Assembly (NCBI RefSeq): GCF_003003275.1
Contig: NZ_PVTO01000021.1
Location: 1 to 43,895 of the forward strand
Length of the DNA: 43,895 nucleotides
Direction of reading: 5' to 3'
Origin: Alkalibacterium olivapovliticus
GTDB lineage: Bacteria; Bacillota; Bacilli; Lactobacillales; Carnobacteriaceae_A
This document shows, piece by piece, positions 15,708 through 25,249 of this stretch (positions are counted from its first letter, which is position 1; each line of letters begins with the position of its first letter). The notes below the pieces were generated by a model. That model saw only the letters and a list, made by a program, of their open reading frames with translations, was not told where the DNA came from and did not search any database. Made by a program: the position numbers and the translations under genes.

Positions 15708-16040
15708 AATACTAAGAAATAATTAAATAATCTCTACGAGACCGGAAAAAAATATTCAAACTATTTCAGTAAAATTAAGAATTGAGTTTAGATTCCCTAC
15801 GATAGAACTATTATAAGATAAAGACCTTGAATTATATGAAGTTAGAAGTTTTAATAAGGGTGCGAAATACGTTGAATTCAAACGAGCGACACAAAAGCCT
15901 CACCTATGTCCGTAGGTGGGACTTTTTTTAATCTTAAAAATAATATGATATTATTAATGATAGTATTAAGATAGCTATTAACAATCATTGAGATAGTTAT
16001 CCTTTAACTTCAACTAAATATATACAATAAGGTGGGCAAA
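15708..16040. other. Intergenic stretch with a terminator and a repeated 12-mer
   Basis: A 12-base string AAGGGTGCGAAA at 15856-15867 repeats the one at 281-292 near the IS4-like element, in the same orientation. CACCTA (15901-15906) and TAGGTG (15913-15918) followed by a T7 tract form a terminator to about 15928. No gene is seen. Confidence 0.45.
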
Positions 16041-17237
16041 ATGGATTATAATAAGCTGGAATCTATTTTATATAATGGAGAGAATGATAAAGTTGATTTC
16101 AAGAAAGAATGGTATGACAAAACGAAAAAAATAGATTTGGTAATAGATATTGTCAATTTTGTCAATACTGTTCATCATGATGATTGCTACATAATAATAG
16201 GTATAGAAGATATTACTAATAAAGTAGTTGGTATTGATATTAATGATACACATAGGCTAAATACTGAAAAAATTACAGATCTGATTCGGAATTTGCCTAT
16301 CGCGAACCAATACATCCCAAAAATTGAAGTAACTGAATTTGTTTTTAATGACAAAACATTAGATATTATAACAATCTTTAATACAACAGATACACCAGTA
16401 TATTTAACTACTGATTATAGAAAAAATGGTAAAACTATTGGAGCAGGACAAATAATTTCAAGGAACCAAGGAACTAATACGCCGATAAATAAAACTGCAC
16501 CAAGTAACATTACTGAAAAATTATGGAAAAAAAGATTCAAAATGGATCAAAATATAAATGTTCAATATAATGAATTATTAAAAGATTTTGACAATTGGTC
16601 TTTCATTGATGTTTCTAACGGAAATCCAGCAAGATTTATATATAATCTAAATTCTAATTTCTATATTGAGTTTATTGAAGATGATATGCCTAGGGAAAAT
16701 TGTGTCGCGCTTAGTTTAAATGCAACAAGATTGGATGTGAATTGGCAAATCGCATCCTTAAAATATAACCATTTAGAAATAGACTCTTTTTTAATATATA
16801 TTTTAGACGGTGCGCGATTTTATCAAGTATGTCCGAGGACTGGTACAGTTAATAGCTCTGATAAAACATATAGAAGGCCTGTTGGATATGATTACTATAT
16901 TTATGATAGCTTACAATATAATTTAAATAGGATGCTATGGCATAATCCGCATTCTATAAATAGTCATTATTATCATGAAAAAGACTCAATGATGAGCGGA
17001 GTTGTAATTTATAAAGATGATAGTGAAAGATTACAAATTCAAGAAGAAATTTCGAAAAGTTATATATTACCCGAAGAAATAAATCCAAGTGAAGAAGACG
17101 TCGATTTAGTAAAAAGCAGAATTCAAATGGATTTGTATGAATACACTCATGAAATCAATAGTGCAGAGTTTTACCTATTAAATTTAAATCTTGGAATATT
17201 AATTAACAAACATATGAATTTTAATAGTACTGATTGA
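16041..17237 (+). CDS. AlbA_2 (Schlafen-like) domain protein, candidate defence gene
   Basis: The 398-residue protein opens with an AlbA_2-type domain: KVDFKKEWYD, then IVNFVNTVHHDDCYIIIGIED and VGIDINDTHRL, matching the E-F-K, A-N and G-I/V-D-D landmarks of this fold. The rest is not recognised. AlbA_2 domains occur in bacterial regulators and in several phage-defence proteins, and nucleic-acid binding or RNase roles are known for related Schlafen folds. GGTGGG lies 5-6 bases before the ATG at 16041; a GTG at 16032 lies within that site. The following DUF2971 gene begins 12 bases downstream, so the two are almost certainly co-transcribed. Function is inferred only. Confidence 0.6.
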   Translation: MDYNKLESILYNGENDKVDFKKEWYDKTKKIDLVIDIVNFVNTVHHDDCYIIIGIEDITNKVVGIDINDTHRLNTEKITDLIRNLPIANQYIPKIEVTEFVFNDKTLDIITIFNTTDTPVYLTTDYRKNGKTIGAGQIISRNQGTNTPINKTAPSNITEKLWKKRFKMDQNINVQYNELLKDFDNWSFIDVSNGNPARFIYNLNSNFYIEFIEDDMPRENCVALSLNATRLDVNWQIASLKYNHLEIDSFLIYILDGARFYQVCPRTGTVNSSDKTYRRPVGYDYYIYDSLQYNLNRMLWHNPHSINSHYYHEKDSMMSGVVIYKDDSERLQIQEEISKSYILPEEINPSEEDVDLVKSRIQMDLYEYTHEINSAEFYLLNLNLGILINKHMNFNSTD

Positions 17238-17249
17238 AAGGGGTTTGCT

Positions 17250-18230
17250 ATGTCTAAAGGTTTATTATTCACTAGAGATAAAAAAAAGCTTGAAAAACTG
17301 CAATATGAAATGGATATAAGAAACATCGAAGCAAATTATTTAATAGAAATACCTAAAAAAGTTTATAAGTATACTAATGTCCAAAGATATGTAATTGAAA
17401 ACTTAAATAATAATTATGTTTCTGCATCACTTGCGAAAAAATTCAATGACATTAAAGATTCAATCATGATGACTAATAACAGGGAAAATATAATAAGAGA
17501 ATATGATGAAAGTGTAAATATTGCTAAGAAGGCTGGTTATGAGTGGCCAGTTTCCAAAGATATTCATATTAATAATTCTCTTCAGAGAATGAACCATATG
17601 AAAGGTTACCTTAGAGAAACTACATATGTTTTGTGCCTAACTTCAAATTATCCAAGTGAATATATGTCTGGTATGTATAGTAATAATGAAGGTATTGTAA
17701 TTGAGTATGACACTACAAATCAAATTTTCCAAAATATTTATCCTGTAGTTTACGGTATAGAACCTTTGGAAGTTCAATCGTTAGTCGATTTAGGAACTGA
17801 TGAGAGTTTAGAAATTGCGATGCTATTATCAGCAACTTATAAAAATCTATCATGGCAGCATGAAGAAGAATGGCGTTATTTATTGAAGCTTAGTTATCCC
17901 AATAAAAAATTAGGTGACTATATTCCTCTAATAACGGATACTCCTTCTAGTATTTATTTAGGATTAAATTACTTTGATCTTTTTAAGAATAATCATACGA
18001 TTAATGAAGCAATGAAAAATAAAGTTGAACTTTTAACAGTATGTTATGAGAAAGCTATTTCAGTTAAGTATGAAAAATTGTTTATTGATGAAATAAGTAC
18101 TTTTTCATTTGATGTAGAATTATTTTATGATTATGGATTGAAATATTTAGAGGGGGATTTAAGTAACTCTCAATTAATGAATATCATTGAAAACATACAA
18201 AAAATAACATATAAAGTTACTGATATTTAG
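17250..18230 (+). CDS. DUF2971-like protein, partner of the AlbA_2 gene
   Basis: The 326-residue protein shows the DUF2971 landmarks. They are an N-terminal KVYKYTNVQRYVIENL, a central CLTSNYPSEYMSGMYSNN followed by GIVIEYDTT, and a late SWQHEEEWRYLLKL. DUF2971 is uncharacterised and is often seen in variable genome regions near defence genes. AAAGGGG precedes the ATG by 7 bases. No membrane segment is seen. The tight spacing with the AlbA_2 gene suggests a two-gene system. The family call is fairly good; role unknown. Confidence 0.6.
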   Translation: MSKGLLFTRDKKKLEKLQYEMDIRNIEANYLIEIPKKVYKYTNVQRYVIENLNNNYVSASLAKKFNDIKDSIMMTNNRENIIREYDESVNIAKKAGYEWPVSKDIHINNSLQRMNHMKGYLRETTYVLCLTSNYPSEYMSGMYSNNEGIVIEYDTTNQIFQNIYPVVYGIEPLEVQSLVDLGTDESLEIAMLLSATYKNLSWQHEEEWRYLLKLSYPNKKLGDYIPLITDTPSSIYLGLNYFDLFKNNHTINEAMKNKVELLTVCYEKAISVKYEKLFIDEISTFSFDVELFYDYGLKYLEGDLSNSQLMNIIENIQKITYKVTDI

Positions 18231-18669
18231 TTTGTTTGAAGCTGTGTTATTTAAAAGAGCTAATGGATACCAGATTAATAATCAAGGGTATAATTTATTT
18301 GATTTTTAAGTTCGGTGTCATAACTTCAGAATTTTGGTCCGATTTTGAAACTTAATTAAATCAAGTTTAGGTAGGGGTCATAATTTAGGTTCATAAACTA
18401 CAACTAGGTTTGCTATTTATACCGCACTTCAATTTTCATAAATACAGTGTATTAGACAACGAGTTACAGGACTTCTAACTGACATTGCCTTACCTTTCCT
18501 TTGTAAACAGCTCTAAATGCCCGTCACAATAAGATATAAAACGATATTAGCTTTGAAGAAAGACACTATCTTCTTCAAAGCTTTTTTTTACATCCCAAAA
18601 AGTTAATAGTTTAATATTCATATCTAAAGTATAATAAAAGTAAGAATTTAATAAAGCAGAGGTGATTCT
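18231..18669. other. Intergenic stretch ending in a strong terminator
   Basis: AGCTTTGAAGAA (18549-18560) pairs with TTCTTCAAAGCT (18571-18582), followed by T8: a strong rho-independent terminator. It separates the AlbA_2/DUF2971 pair from the restriction-type operon. The 300 bases before it hold no gene I can recognise. Confidence 0.7.
18549..18590 (+). terminator. Rho-independent terminator
   Basis: Perfect 12-bp stem, with further AGA/TCT pairing at the loop end, followed by eight T residues. Being nearly symmetric, it may also act leftward, but only the right side has the long T tract. Confidence 0.85.
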
Positions 18670-18903
18670 GTGAAAGTGAAGAAGTTTTACCGTACCCAAC
18701 GGGAAGTTGCAGCTATAATTAATGAAATAGTCGATGAATATTGGGTAGATAATCTAACAGATGAAGAGTTAGAAGAAAATATAATTATGATTTATAAAAA
18801 TAACCAACGTAAAATAATAAAAAACAATGATTTTACTACAATACTTAAACAACAATGTGGTAAAAATCGTTTAACAGTCGTAGCAAATATAATAACGAAT
18901 TGA
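18670..18903 (+). CDS. Small conserved protein preceding the methylase (TIGR04540-like)
   Basis: The 77-residue protein reads KKFYRTQREVAAIINEIVDE, then acidic helices (NLTDEELEENIIMIYKNNQ) and ends LKQQCGKNRLTVVANIITN. This pattern resembles a small uncharacterised Firmicutes family that I recall as TIGR04540; the identification is tentative. It starts at GTG 18670 with AGAGGTGA upstream. It ends 20 bases before the methylase gene and is surely in the same operon, so it may be a controller or a structural partner of the restriction-type system. No known DNA-binding motif can be named with confidence. Confidence 0.5.
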   Translation: MKVKKFYRTQREVAAIINEIVDEYWVDNLTDEELEENIIMIYKNNQRKIIKNNDFTTILKQQCGKNRLTVVANIITN

Positions 18904-18923
18904 AAAGTTAAGGAGGTGGCTTT

Positions 18924-20834
18924 TTGAAAGAAAATAATAACTTGTCGCTCCCAGATTTAAGTGATTCAGCTATTTTAAGAGAAAATGAATCACTGTTAAG
19001 CTTACTACTTAAAGATCACACAACGGGTAAGAATATAAAATGGGGGACAGATAGCTATATTAACCATGGTTATTCATTCCGAGATGACCAAGAAATTAAA
19101 ATAAATCTCATTACAGGCTGGTATGAAGGCTTTATTCGACCAAGAATAGATAAAGATATAGATATCCAACTAGAACGGCAACGTAATAAAGCAGAGGTGT
19201 TCACACCCTCATGGGTAATTAAATTACAAGTAGATGCAGCTCTAGAGGATATGGAAGAATTATCATTGGTTGATTTTATCAAAACAAAATGGCTTGAAAT
19301 TACATGTGGAGAGGCTCCATACATGGTAAACCGCTATGATATGGAAACGGGAGAAGTAATACCTTTAAAAGAACGTTCAGGATTCATTGATGTTAAATTT
19401 AAAAAGCTGAATCAAGAAATAGAGTCAGAAGAAGAATGGATGAAATTAGCTTTTGAAATTTATAAAGCCAGTTATGGTTATGAATATCAAGGGGACTCAC
19501 TTCTACTAGCTCGTGAAAATTTAATTTTAACATTTATTGATAACTATTTTTACATGTTTGGAGCTTTTCCTAAAGAAAAATTACTATTAGAAATCACTAA
19601 AATAACTAGTCTTAACGTATTTCAAATGGACGGTTTAACATATGAAGTACCATTTTCAGATGGTGGAACGGGAGGTTTGGGCACTCAATTAAGTTTATTT
19701 GAAGAGATAGAGGCTGAAGAGAATACAACACCTAAACTAGCTAACATTAAGTTGTGGGAAATAGACAAGACAATCGAATTCAAACTGCTTTCGGAAAGGA
19801 ATGACACAGAAATGAAATTTGATGTTGTGATAGGTAACCCACCATATCAGAAACATGTAGAAGATGAGAATAAAGAATTTGCACCTCCAATCTATCATTT
19901 TTTTATAGATGCAGCCCAAAGTATTGCTGATAGAGCTATTCTGATACATCCTGCTAGATTTTTGTTCAATGCAGGTAGTACACCAAAATCTTGGAATGAA
20001 AAGATTTTAAATAGTTCAAATTTTCAAGTTCTAAAGTTTGAACAGAAGAGTAATGAAATTTTTCCAAATACTGATATTAAAGGTGGAGTAGCAATAACAT
20101 ATTATGACTCCTTAAAAATAATGGATCCAATTAAAGTATTTACTCCATATGACGAATTGCGAACAATTATGAAAAAAGTTAATTCTGGTGGAGAAAACTT
20201 ATCTAATATAATCTATACACAAAATAGATTTGATTTAGTGCAGTTGTACAAGGATTATCCAGAAATCAAAAATAACATTGGGAGCAATGGCAAAGATAAA
20301 CGTTTTAGAAATAATATCTTTACCAAAATTTCTGTTTTTTCTGAAGAAAGAAAACATGACTCAGATATTCCAGTAATTGGATTAATTAAAAATAAACGAG
20401 TTTGGAGATATATAGCTAAAGAATATATAGATCAACAACATGAAAACTTAAATAAATATAAAGTCTTAGTTCCAAGTGCGAATGGAACAGGGATATTAGG
20501 TGAGACTTTATCAACCCCCTTAGTAGCCGAACCATATGAAGGTTATACCCAAACTTTTATAGGAATCGGAGTTTTTGATACAAAAACTGAAGCTGAAGCT
20601 GCTTTAAAATATATTAAAACAAAATTTGCTCGAGTAATGCTTGGGATTTTGAAAATCACTCAACACAATGATAGAGATAAATGGCTAGAAGTTCCTCTTC
20701 AAGACTTCACGAGTAACTCAGATATTAACTGGAATAAAGATATTATTGAAATAGATCAAGAACTCTATAAAAAATATAATTTATCCCAAGAGGAAATAGA
20801 TTTTATTGAAGCAAATATGAAGGAGATGGAATAA
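18924..20834 (+). CDS. Adenine-specific DNA methyltransferase, Eco57I-like
   Basis: The 636-residue protein has the gamma-type N6-adenine methylase layout. FTPSWVIKLQVDAAL lies at residue ~93, the SAM-binding motif I is LEITCGEAPYM (about 124-134), and the catalytic motif IV is NPPY at about 305-308 in FDVVIGNPPYQKH. The unusually long span between motifs I and IV, and the C-terminal half, probably include target recognition (LIHPARFLFNAG, then VLVPSANGTG). It should methylate adenine to protect host DNA. It begins with TTG at 18924 after a perfect AGGAGGTGG. Its stop is one base before the next ATG, so it is translationally coupled to the large helicase-nuclease. Confidence 0.85.
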   Translation: MKENNNLSLPDLSDSAILRENESLLSLLLKDHTTGKNIKWGTDSYINHGYSFRDDQEIKINLITGWYEGFIRPRIDKDIDIQLERQRNKAEVFTPSWVIKLQVDAALEDMEELSLVDFIKTKWLEITCGEAPYMVNRYDMETGEVIPLKERSGFIDVKFKKLNQEIESEEEWMKLAFEIYKASYGYEYQGDSLLLARENLILTFIDNYFYMFGAFPKEKLLLEITKITSLNVFQMDGLTYEVPFSDGGTGGLGTQLSLFEEIEAEENTTPKLANIKLWEIDKTIEFKLLSERNDTEMKFDVVIGNPPYQKHVEDENKEFAPPIYHFFIDAAQSIADRAILIHPARFLFNAGSTPKSWNEKILNSSNFQVLKFEQKSNEIFPNTDIKGGVAITYYDSLKIMDPIKVFTPYDELRTIMKKVNSGGENLSNIIYTQNRFDLVQLYKDYPEIKNNIGSNGKDKRFRNNIFTKISVFSEERKHDSDIPVIGLIKNKRVWRYIAKEYIDQQHENLNKYKVLVPSANGTGILGETLSTPLVAEPYEGYTQTFIGIGVFDTKTEAEAALKYIKTKFARVMLGILKITQHNDRDKWLEVPLQDFTSNSDINWNKDIIEIDQELYKKYNLSQEEIDFIEANMKEME

Positions 20835-20835
20835 T

Positions 20836-23800
20836 ATGCATACACCGAATATTAATACCAAGACACGTATTATTCCAAAAATCTATGCGTATCGAACACC
20901 AAGCAACCTAGAGAAACAAGGCTGGTTTAAAATTGGTTATACAGAAAGAGACGTAGATAGGCGGATTCGTGAACAAACGCATACGGCCGGAATCACACCT
21001 GAAAAATTATGGGACTATGTCGCTCGTTTTAATGATGGGTATTACTTCAATGATCATGATTTTCATGCTTACTTAGTACGTAAAGGTATCCCAAGGGAAA
21101 GAGGCACAGAATGGTTTGATTTTAAAGACGATAAAAGTAAATCAATACGAATGGTCTCAGCCTTTATGTTAAAAGAAGACATTCATGAGTTAGAAGGCTC
21201 TGTAAAATCTGAGAGTTACGTTCTAAGACAAGAACAAGCCGAAGCTGTTGAAATGACTGCTGAATATTTCAAGAGTCGTGAGTCAGGAGAGTTTTTATGG
21301 AATGCTAAACCACGCTTTGGAAAGACATTGACAACCTATGATCTAATTAAGGAGATGGACTTTCAAAATGTATTAATCTTAACCAATCGTCCGGCAGTGG
21401 GAAATTCTTGGGTTGACGACTATGAAAAGTTTATTAAGTATGACAAAGATGCTAATTACCATTTTGTAAGTGATAGTCTTGCAATTGCAAATAGAGATAT
21501 CACCCCACGAACTGTCTTTGAAAAAAAGATTATTGAGAATTGGGACTTAAAACAAATCGCTTTTGTGAGTTTACAAGACTTGAAAGGATCTGCTCACTTT
21601 GGAGGAGATTATCCAAAATTACATTGGGTTAGAGAAGTAGAATGGGATTTAGTGGTTATCGATGAGGCACATGAGGCTGTTGATACGAATAAAACTGAGT
21701 TTGCCTTAGATAAAATTCAAACTGACTATATTCTGCATCTTTCGGGAACACCATTTAAACAAATTGCTGGTGACAAATTTGAATCGAATCAAATATTTAA
21801 CTGGTCGTATATGGATGAACAAGAAGCCAAAGCTAACTGGGATGAAAGTGCAACAGATGAACACAATCCTTATGAAGAATTACCTACTTTAAATATGTAT
21901 ACATACCAAATGTCAAACATGATCGTTGAACAAATTAAAAAAGGTGCAGATTTAGATGAAGAGACGAATTTGGATTATGCTTTTGATCTAAATGAGTTTT
22001 TTGCTACTGATGATAAGGGTAATTTAATCTACGAAGCAGATGTAATAAAATGGCTAGACTCTTTAACTAGGAATCGAAAATATCCATTTTCTACTCCTGA
22101 ATTAAGAAATGAATTAAAACATACTTTATGGTTATTGAATAGGGTAGATAGTGCCAAAGCACTCGCTAATGTTTTACGGAATCATCCTGTATTTGAAAAC
22201 TATGAAATTGTCTCTGTAGCTGGAGATGGAAAACTCGAGCAAATTAATGGAGAAGAAATAGAAGTCGATGAAGAGAATGTTGACGGTCGCAATAGTGCAT
22301 TGGAACGAGTAAAAAATGCAATAGTTAATAATGACAAAACTATTACTCTAACAGTTGGTCAACTGACAACAGGTGTAACAGTCCCTGAATGGTCAGGTGT
22401 TCTGATGTTGAGCAATGTGAAATCTCCAGCTCTTTATATGCAAGCAGGCTTTCGTGCTCAAAATCCTCATAAATGGCCGGATAGAGATGTTGATGGTAAT
22501 CCGGTGACCTATCGAAAACAAAATGCTTACATTTTTGATTTTGCACCTGAAAGAACTTTGGATATTATTGATGAATTTGCGAATAATTTAAACAGTTCAA
22601 CCTCAGGCGGAAGTGGAACAATGGAAGAACGTGAAGATAATATAAAGCGTTTGCTAAATTTCTTTCCAGTCATTGGTGAAGATACTGACGGTCAGATGAC
22701 TGAGTTAGATGCAAAACAAGTCCTGACTTTACCAAAAAGAATAAAATCCCGAGAGGTTGTTCGTCGTGGATTCATGAGTAACCTATTATTTAATAATATT
22801 GCGGGTATTTTCCGATCTAAAAAGGCCTTAGATATTATCAATAAGTTTGAAAAAACAGAGCAGGGTAAATTAACGACAGATAAAGATAAAGTAGATTCGA
22901 AAGATGTAGAAGATTTAAACGTAGATGAAGAAGGAAATGCATTTGTAGAAGGTGAAGTTGTCGAAGAGAAAAGAGACAGACTTTTTGGTGACAAGATTTA
23001 CGAGAGAAAAGAAATCGAGGAGATTCTTCAACCTACAGATATAGGTCTTACAGCCAATATTCAAGTTCGAGAAAAGTTAAGTGATGCCCTAAGCAAAGAA
23101 TTAGAGCTAAGCTTTGATAAAATGCGTACGGAGTATGGGCTAACTATTAACCAACGGAAGCAAAAGGAACGTGCTGCTAAAGAAAAGATCGATAAAGCAA
23201 CCGAAACACTCGAAGCAGAGTTAAAAGTACGTCAAGCAGACCGTAAAGCCCAATTAGAAGATGTTGGTGCATTAGAAGATCCTAAAAAAATCGAGGAAGA
23301 GAATAAAACCTTTATTGAAGAAACTTATAGTGATTTGAAAGATAAAATAGATGAAATAGTTTTAGAAACGACTACTGAAATTATAGAAGAACATGAAGTC
23401 AAACAAGAAGAGAAGAAAAAGAATACCGTTGAAGATGATATTCGATCTAATTTACGTGGTTTTTCTAGAGCAATACCTAGTTTTATCATGGCATATGGGA
23501 ATGAAGATTTAAATTTAATGAACTTTGATGAGTATGTTAGTGATGAAGTATTTTATGATGTTACAGGTGTTACATTAGAAGAGCTCATTTTCTTACGAGA
23601 TGGTGGTACGTATGTTGATGATGAAGGTGAAGAACAACAATTTAATGGTAACTTGTTTAAGGAAGTAGTATTTAATGAATCTATACTTGAATTTTTACGA
23701 AAGAAATCTGAGTTATCAAATTACTTTGAAGAGACCGAAGAGAATATTTATGACTATATTCCACCTCAAAATACCAATCAAATTTATACGCCTAAATGGG

Positions 23801-24162
23801 TTGTACAAAAGATGGTACAACAATTAGAAGATGAAAATCCAGGTATTTACGATGATTCTTCTAAGACCTTTATTGATTTGTATATGAAGTCAGGTTTATA
23901 CATCACAGAAGTTGTTAAAAGGTTGTATAACAGTGAAGTAATCAAGTCAGAATTCCCTGATGATTATGACCGTCTAAAACATATACTAGAGAATCAGGTG
24001 TATGGGTTAGCACCAACAGAGATTATTTATAGAATCGCGACAAGTTTTATCTTTAGCGAATTGACTGAGGGAATTAGTCAAAAGAACTTTGCACAATTAG
24101 ATGCTTATCCATACGCAGAAGCAGGAACATTAGAAGAAAAATTAGATGAAGTATTTGAGTAA
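20836..24162 (+). CDS. GIY-YIG / DEAH helicase / degenerate methylase-domain fusion, probable restriction subunit
   Basis: This 1108-residue protein has at least three parts. Residues ~15-50 are a T5orf172/MUG113-type GIY-YIG nuclease (KIYAYRTP, then WFKIGYTERDVDRRIR). Residues ~130-570 are a superfamily 2 helicase: Walker A PRFGKT at 159-164, DEAH at 276-279, LSGTPFK, and LTTGVTVPEW and QAGFRAQNP as later motifs. A long charged coiled coil follows (about 740-870). The C-terminus (~980-1090) looks like an adenine-methylase N-terminal half (IYTPKWVVQKMVQQL, then VYGLAPTEIIYRIA), but motif I reads DLYMKSGLY and there is no NPPY. The likely role is ATP-driven DNA translocation and cleavage of unmethylated DNA, with methylation by the upstream gene. 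A terminator follows. Confidence 0.8.
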   Translation: MHTPNINTKTRIIPKIYAYRTPSNLEKQGWFKIGYTERDVDRRIREQTHTAGITPEKLWDYVARFNDGYYFNDHDFHAYLVRKGIPRERGTEWFDFKDDKSKSIRMVSAFMLKEDIHELEGSVKSESYVLRQEQAEAVEMTAEYFKSRESGEFLWNAKPRFGKTLTTYDLIKEMDFQNVLILTNRPAVGNSWVDDYEKFIKYDKDANYHFVSDSLAIANRDITPRTVFEKKIIENWDLKQIAFVSLQDLKGSAHFGGDYPKLHWVREVEWDLVVIDEAHEAVDTNKTEFALDKIQTDYILHLSGTPFKQIAGDKFESNQIFNWSYMDEQEAKANWDESATDEHNPYEELPTLNMYTYQMSNMIVEQIKKGADLDEETNLDYAFDLNEFFATDDKGNLIYEADVIKWLDSLTRNRKYPFSTPELRNELKHTLWLLNRVDSAKALANVLRNHPVFENYEIVSVAGDGKLEQINGEEIEVDEENVDGRNSALERVKNAIVNNDKTITLTVGQLTTGVTVPEWSGVLMLSNVKSPALYMQAGFRAQNPHKWPDRDVDGNPVTYRKQNAYIFDFAPERTLDIIDEFANNLNSSTSGGSGTMEEREDNIKRLLNFFPVIGEDTDGQMTELDAKQVLTLPKRIKSREVVRRGFMSNLLFNNIAGIFRSKKALDIINKFEKTEQGKLTTDKDKVDSKDVEDLNVDEEGNAFVEGEVVEEKRDRLFGDKIYERKEIEEILQPTDIGLTANIQVREKLSDALSKELELSFDKMRTEYGLTINQRKQKERAAKEKIDKATETLEAELKVRQADRKAQLEDVGALEDPKKIEEENKTFIEETYSDLKDKIDEIVLETTTEIIEEHEVKQEEKKKNTVEDDIRSNLRGFSRAIPSFIMAYGNEDLNLMNFDEYVSDEVFYDVTGVTLEELIFLRDGGTYVDDEGEEQQFNGNLFKEVVFNESILEFLRKKSELSNYFEETEENIYDYIPPQNTNQIYTPKWVVQKMVQQLEDENPGIYDDSSKTFIDLYMKSGLYITEVVKRLYNSEVIKSEFPDDYDRLKHILENQVYGLAPTEIIYRIATSFIFSELTEGISQKNFAQLDAYPYAEAGTLEEKLDEVFE

Positions 24163-24176
24163 TACTGTATAACTAA

Positions 24177-24213
24177 CCCCCATACCCACCAATGAAGGAT
24201 ATGGGGTTTTCTT
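24177..24213 (+). terminator. Terminator after the helicase-nuclease gene
   Basis: ACCCCCATA and TATGGGGTTTTC form a stem with a T4 tract just after the stop at 24162. It closes the methylase/helicase operon and sets the DUF4268 gene apart. Confidence 0.7.
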
Positions 24214-24247
24214 AAGAAATTGCAGTATGAGAGTAGGGAGTATATAT

Positions 24248-25177
24248 ATGACAATTGGAAAATTAATTGAAGTAGATATTAGAAATCTTTGGGAACACGA
24301 ACAGTATGATTTTTCTAACTGGCTCGCAAAACCAGAAAATATAGAAGAACTAAATAATATTATTGGACTAACTCTTACTGATATTGAAAAAGAAGCTTAT
24401 GTTGGAGCATATCGTTGTGATTTAGTAGCAATTGATGAGCCAACAGATACAAAAGTTATTATTGAGAATCAACTAGAGGACTCAAATCATGATCACTTAG
24501 GTAAGATAATTACCTATGCTTCTGGTTTAGATGCGGAAGTTATTATTTGGATAGTCAAGAATGCTAGAGAAGAACATAGAAGTGCGATTGAATGGTTAAA
24601 TAATAATATGGTAAAGGATATAAATTTTTTCTTAATTGAACTTCGCGCATACAGAATAGGAGATTCTTTACCCGCACCAAAATTTGAAATAGTAGAACAA
24701 CCTAATGATTTCATTAAGAGTACAAAGTCTACAAAATCTGACAGTGACATGAATCGTTCACAGTCAGAAAGATTAAATTTTTGGACAATATTTAATGAAG
24801 TAGTTGTTAATAAAGGACATCCATTTAATGCTAGGAAGCCTTCTACCGATCATTGGTATAATATATCAATTGGCACCAGTGAGGCAAGCATTAGTATTTC
24901 ATTAGTTAATCAAAGTGGATATATAGGTGTTGAACTGTATATTAGAGACAATAAGGAAATGTATGATGAACTGTACCTTGAAAAAGATAACATAGAGAGT
25001 CTACTTTCTTTTCCTTTAGAATGGCAGAGATTGAATAATAGAAAAGCTAGTAGAATCATTACGAAAATTGAAGATTTAGATTTTGATAATCATTCAAATT
25101 ATTATGAGTTAATGGACGATGTAATTTCAAAAGTAATTGCAATGAGAAAAGTTTTTAAAGAATATTTGAACATTTAA
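24248..25177 (+). CDS. DUF4268 protein with PD-(D/E)XK-like nuclease fold
   Basis: The 309-residue protein has an N-terminal nuclease-like core: EAYVGAYRCDLVAID, then VIIENQLEDSNHDHLGKIITYA. This gives the D...E-x-Q pattern of PD-(D/E)XK enzymes with the common K-to-Q change, and WIVKNAREEHRSAIEWLNN next. The C-terminal half (from about residue 180) resembles DUF4268. Such proteins are frequent in restriction and defence islands. GGGAG lies 7 bases before the ATG at 24248; an in-frame ATG at 24227 has no ribosome binding site. It follows a terminator and so may have its own promoter. Nuclease activity is inferred. Confidence 0.65.
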   Translation: MTIGKLIEVDIRNLWEHEQYDFSNWLAKPENIEELNNIIGLTLTDIEKEAYVGAYRCDLVAIDEPTDTKVIIENQLEDSNHDHLGKIITYASGLDAEVIIWIVKNAREEHRSAIEWLNNNMVKDINFFLIELRAYRIGDSLPAPKFEIVEQPNDFIKSTKSTKSDSDMNRSQSERLNFWTIFNEVVVNKGHPFNARKPSTDHWYNISIGTSEASISISLVNQSGYIGVELYIRDNKEMYDELYLEKDNIESLLSFPLEWQRLNNRKASRIITKIEDLDFDNHSNYYELMDDVISKVIAMRKVFKEYLNI

Positions 25178-25249
25178 ATAAACTTCAATGATTGACTTAA
25201 TAGAATAACCTAAACTTTAGTAATAAATTGAAAAGAGGCGAGTTAATTA

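Noticed and set aside
16068-16253. Tyr/Ile-rich small minus-strand frame
   Set aside because: Antisense to the AlbA_2 domain; low-complexity AT-rich reading.
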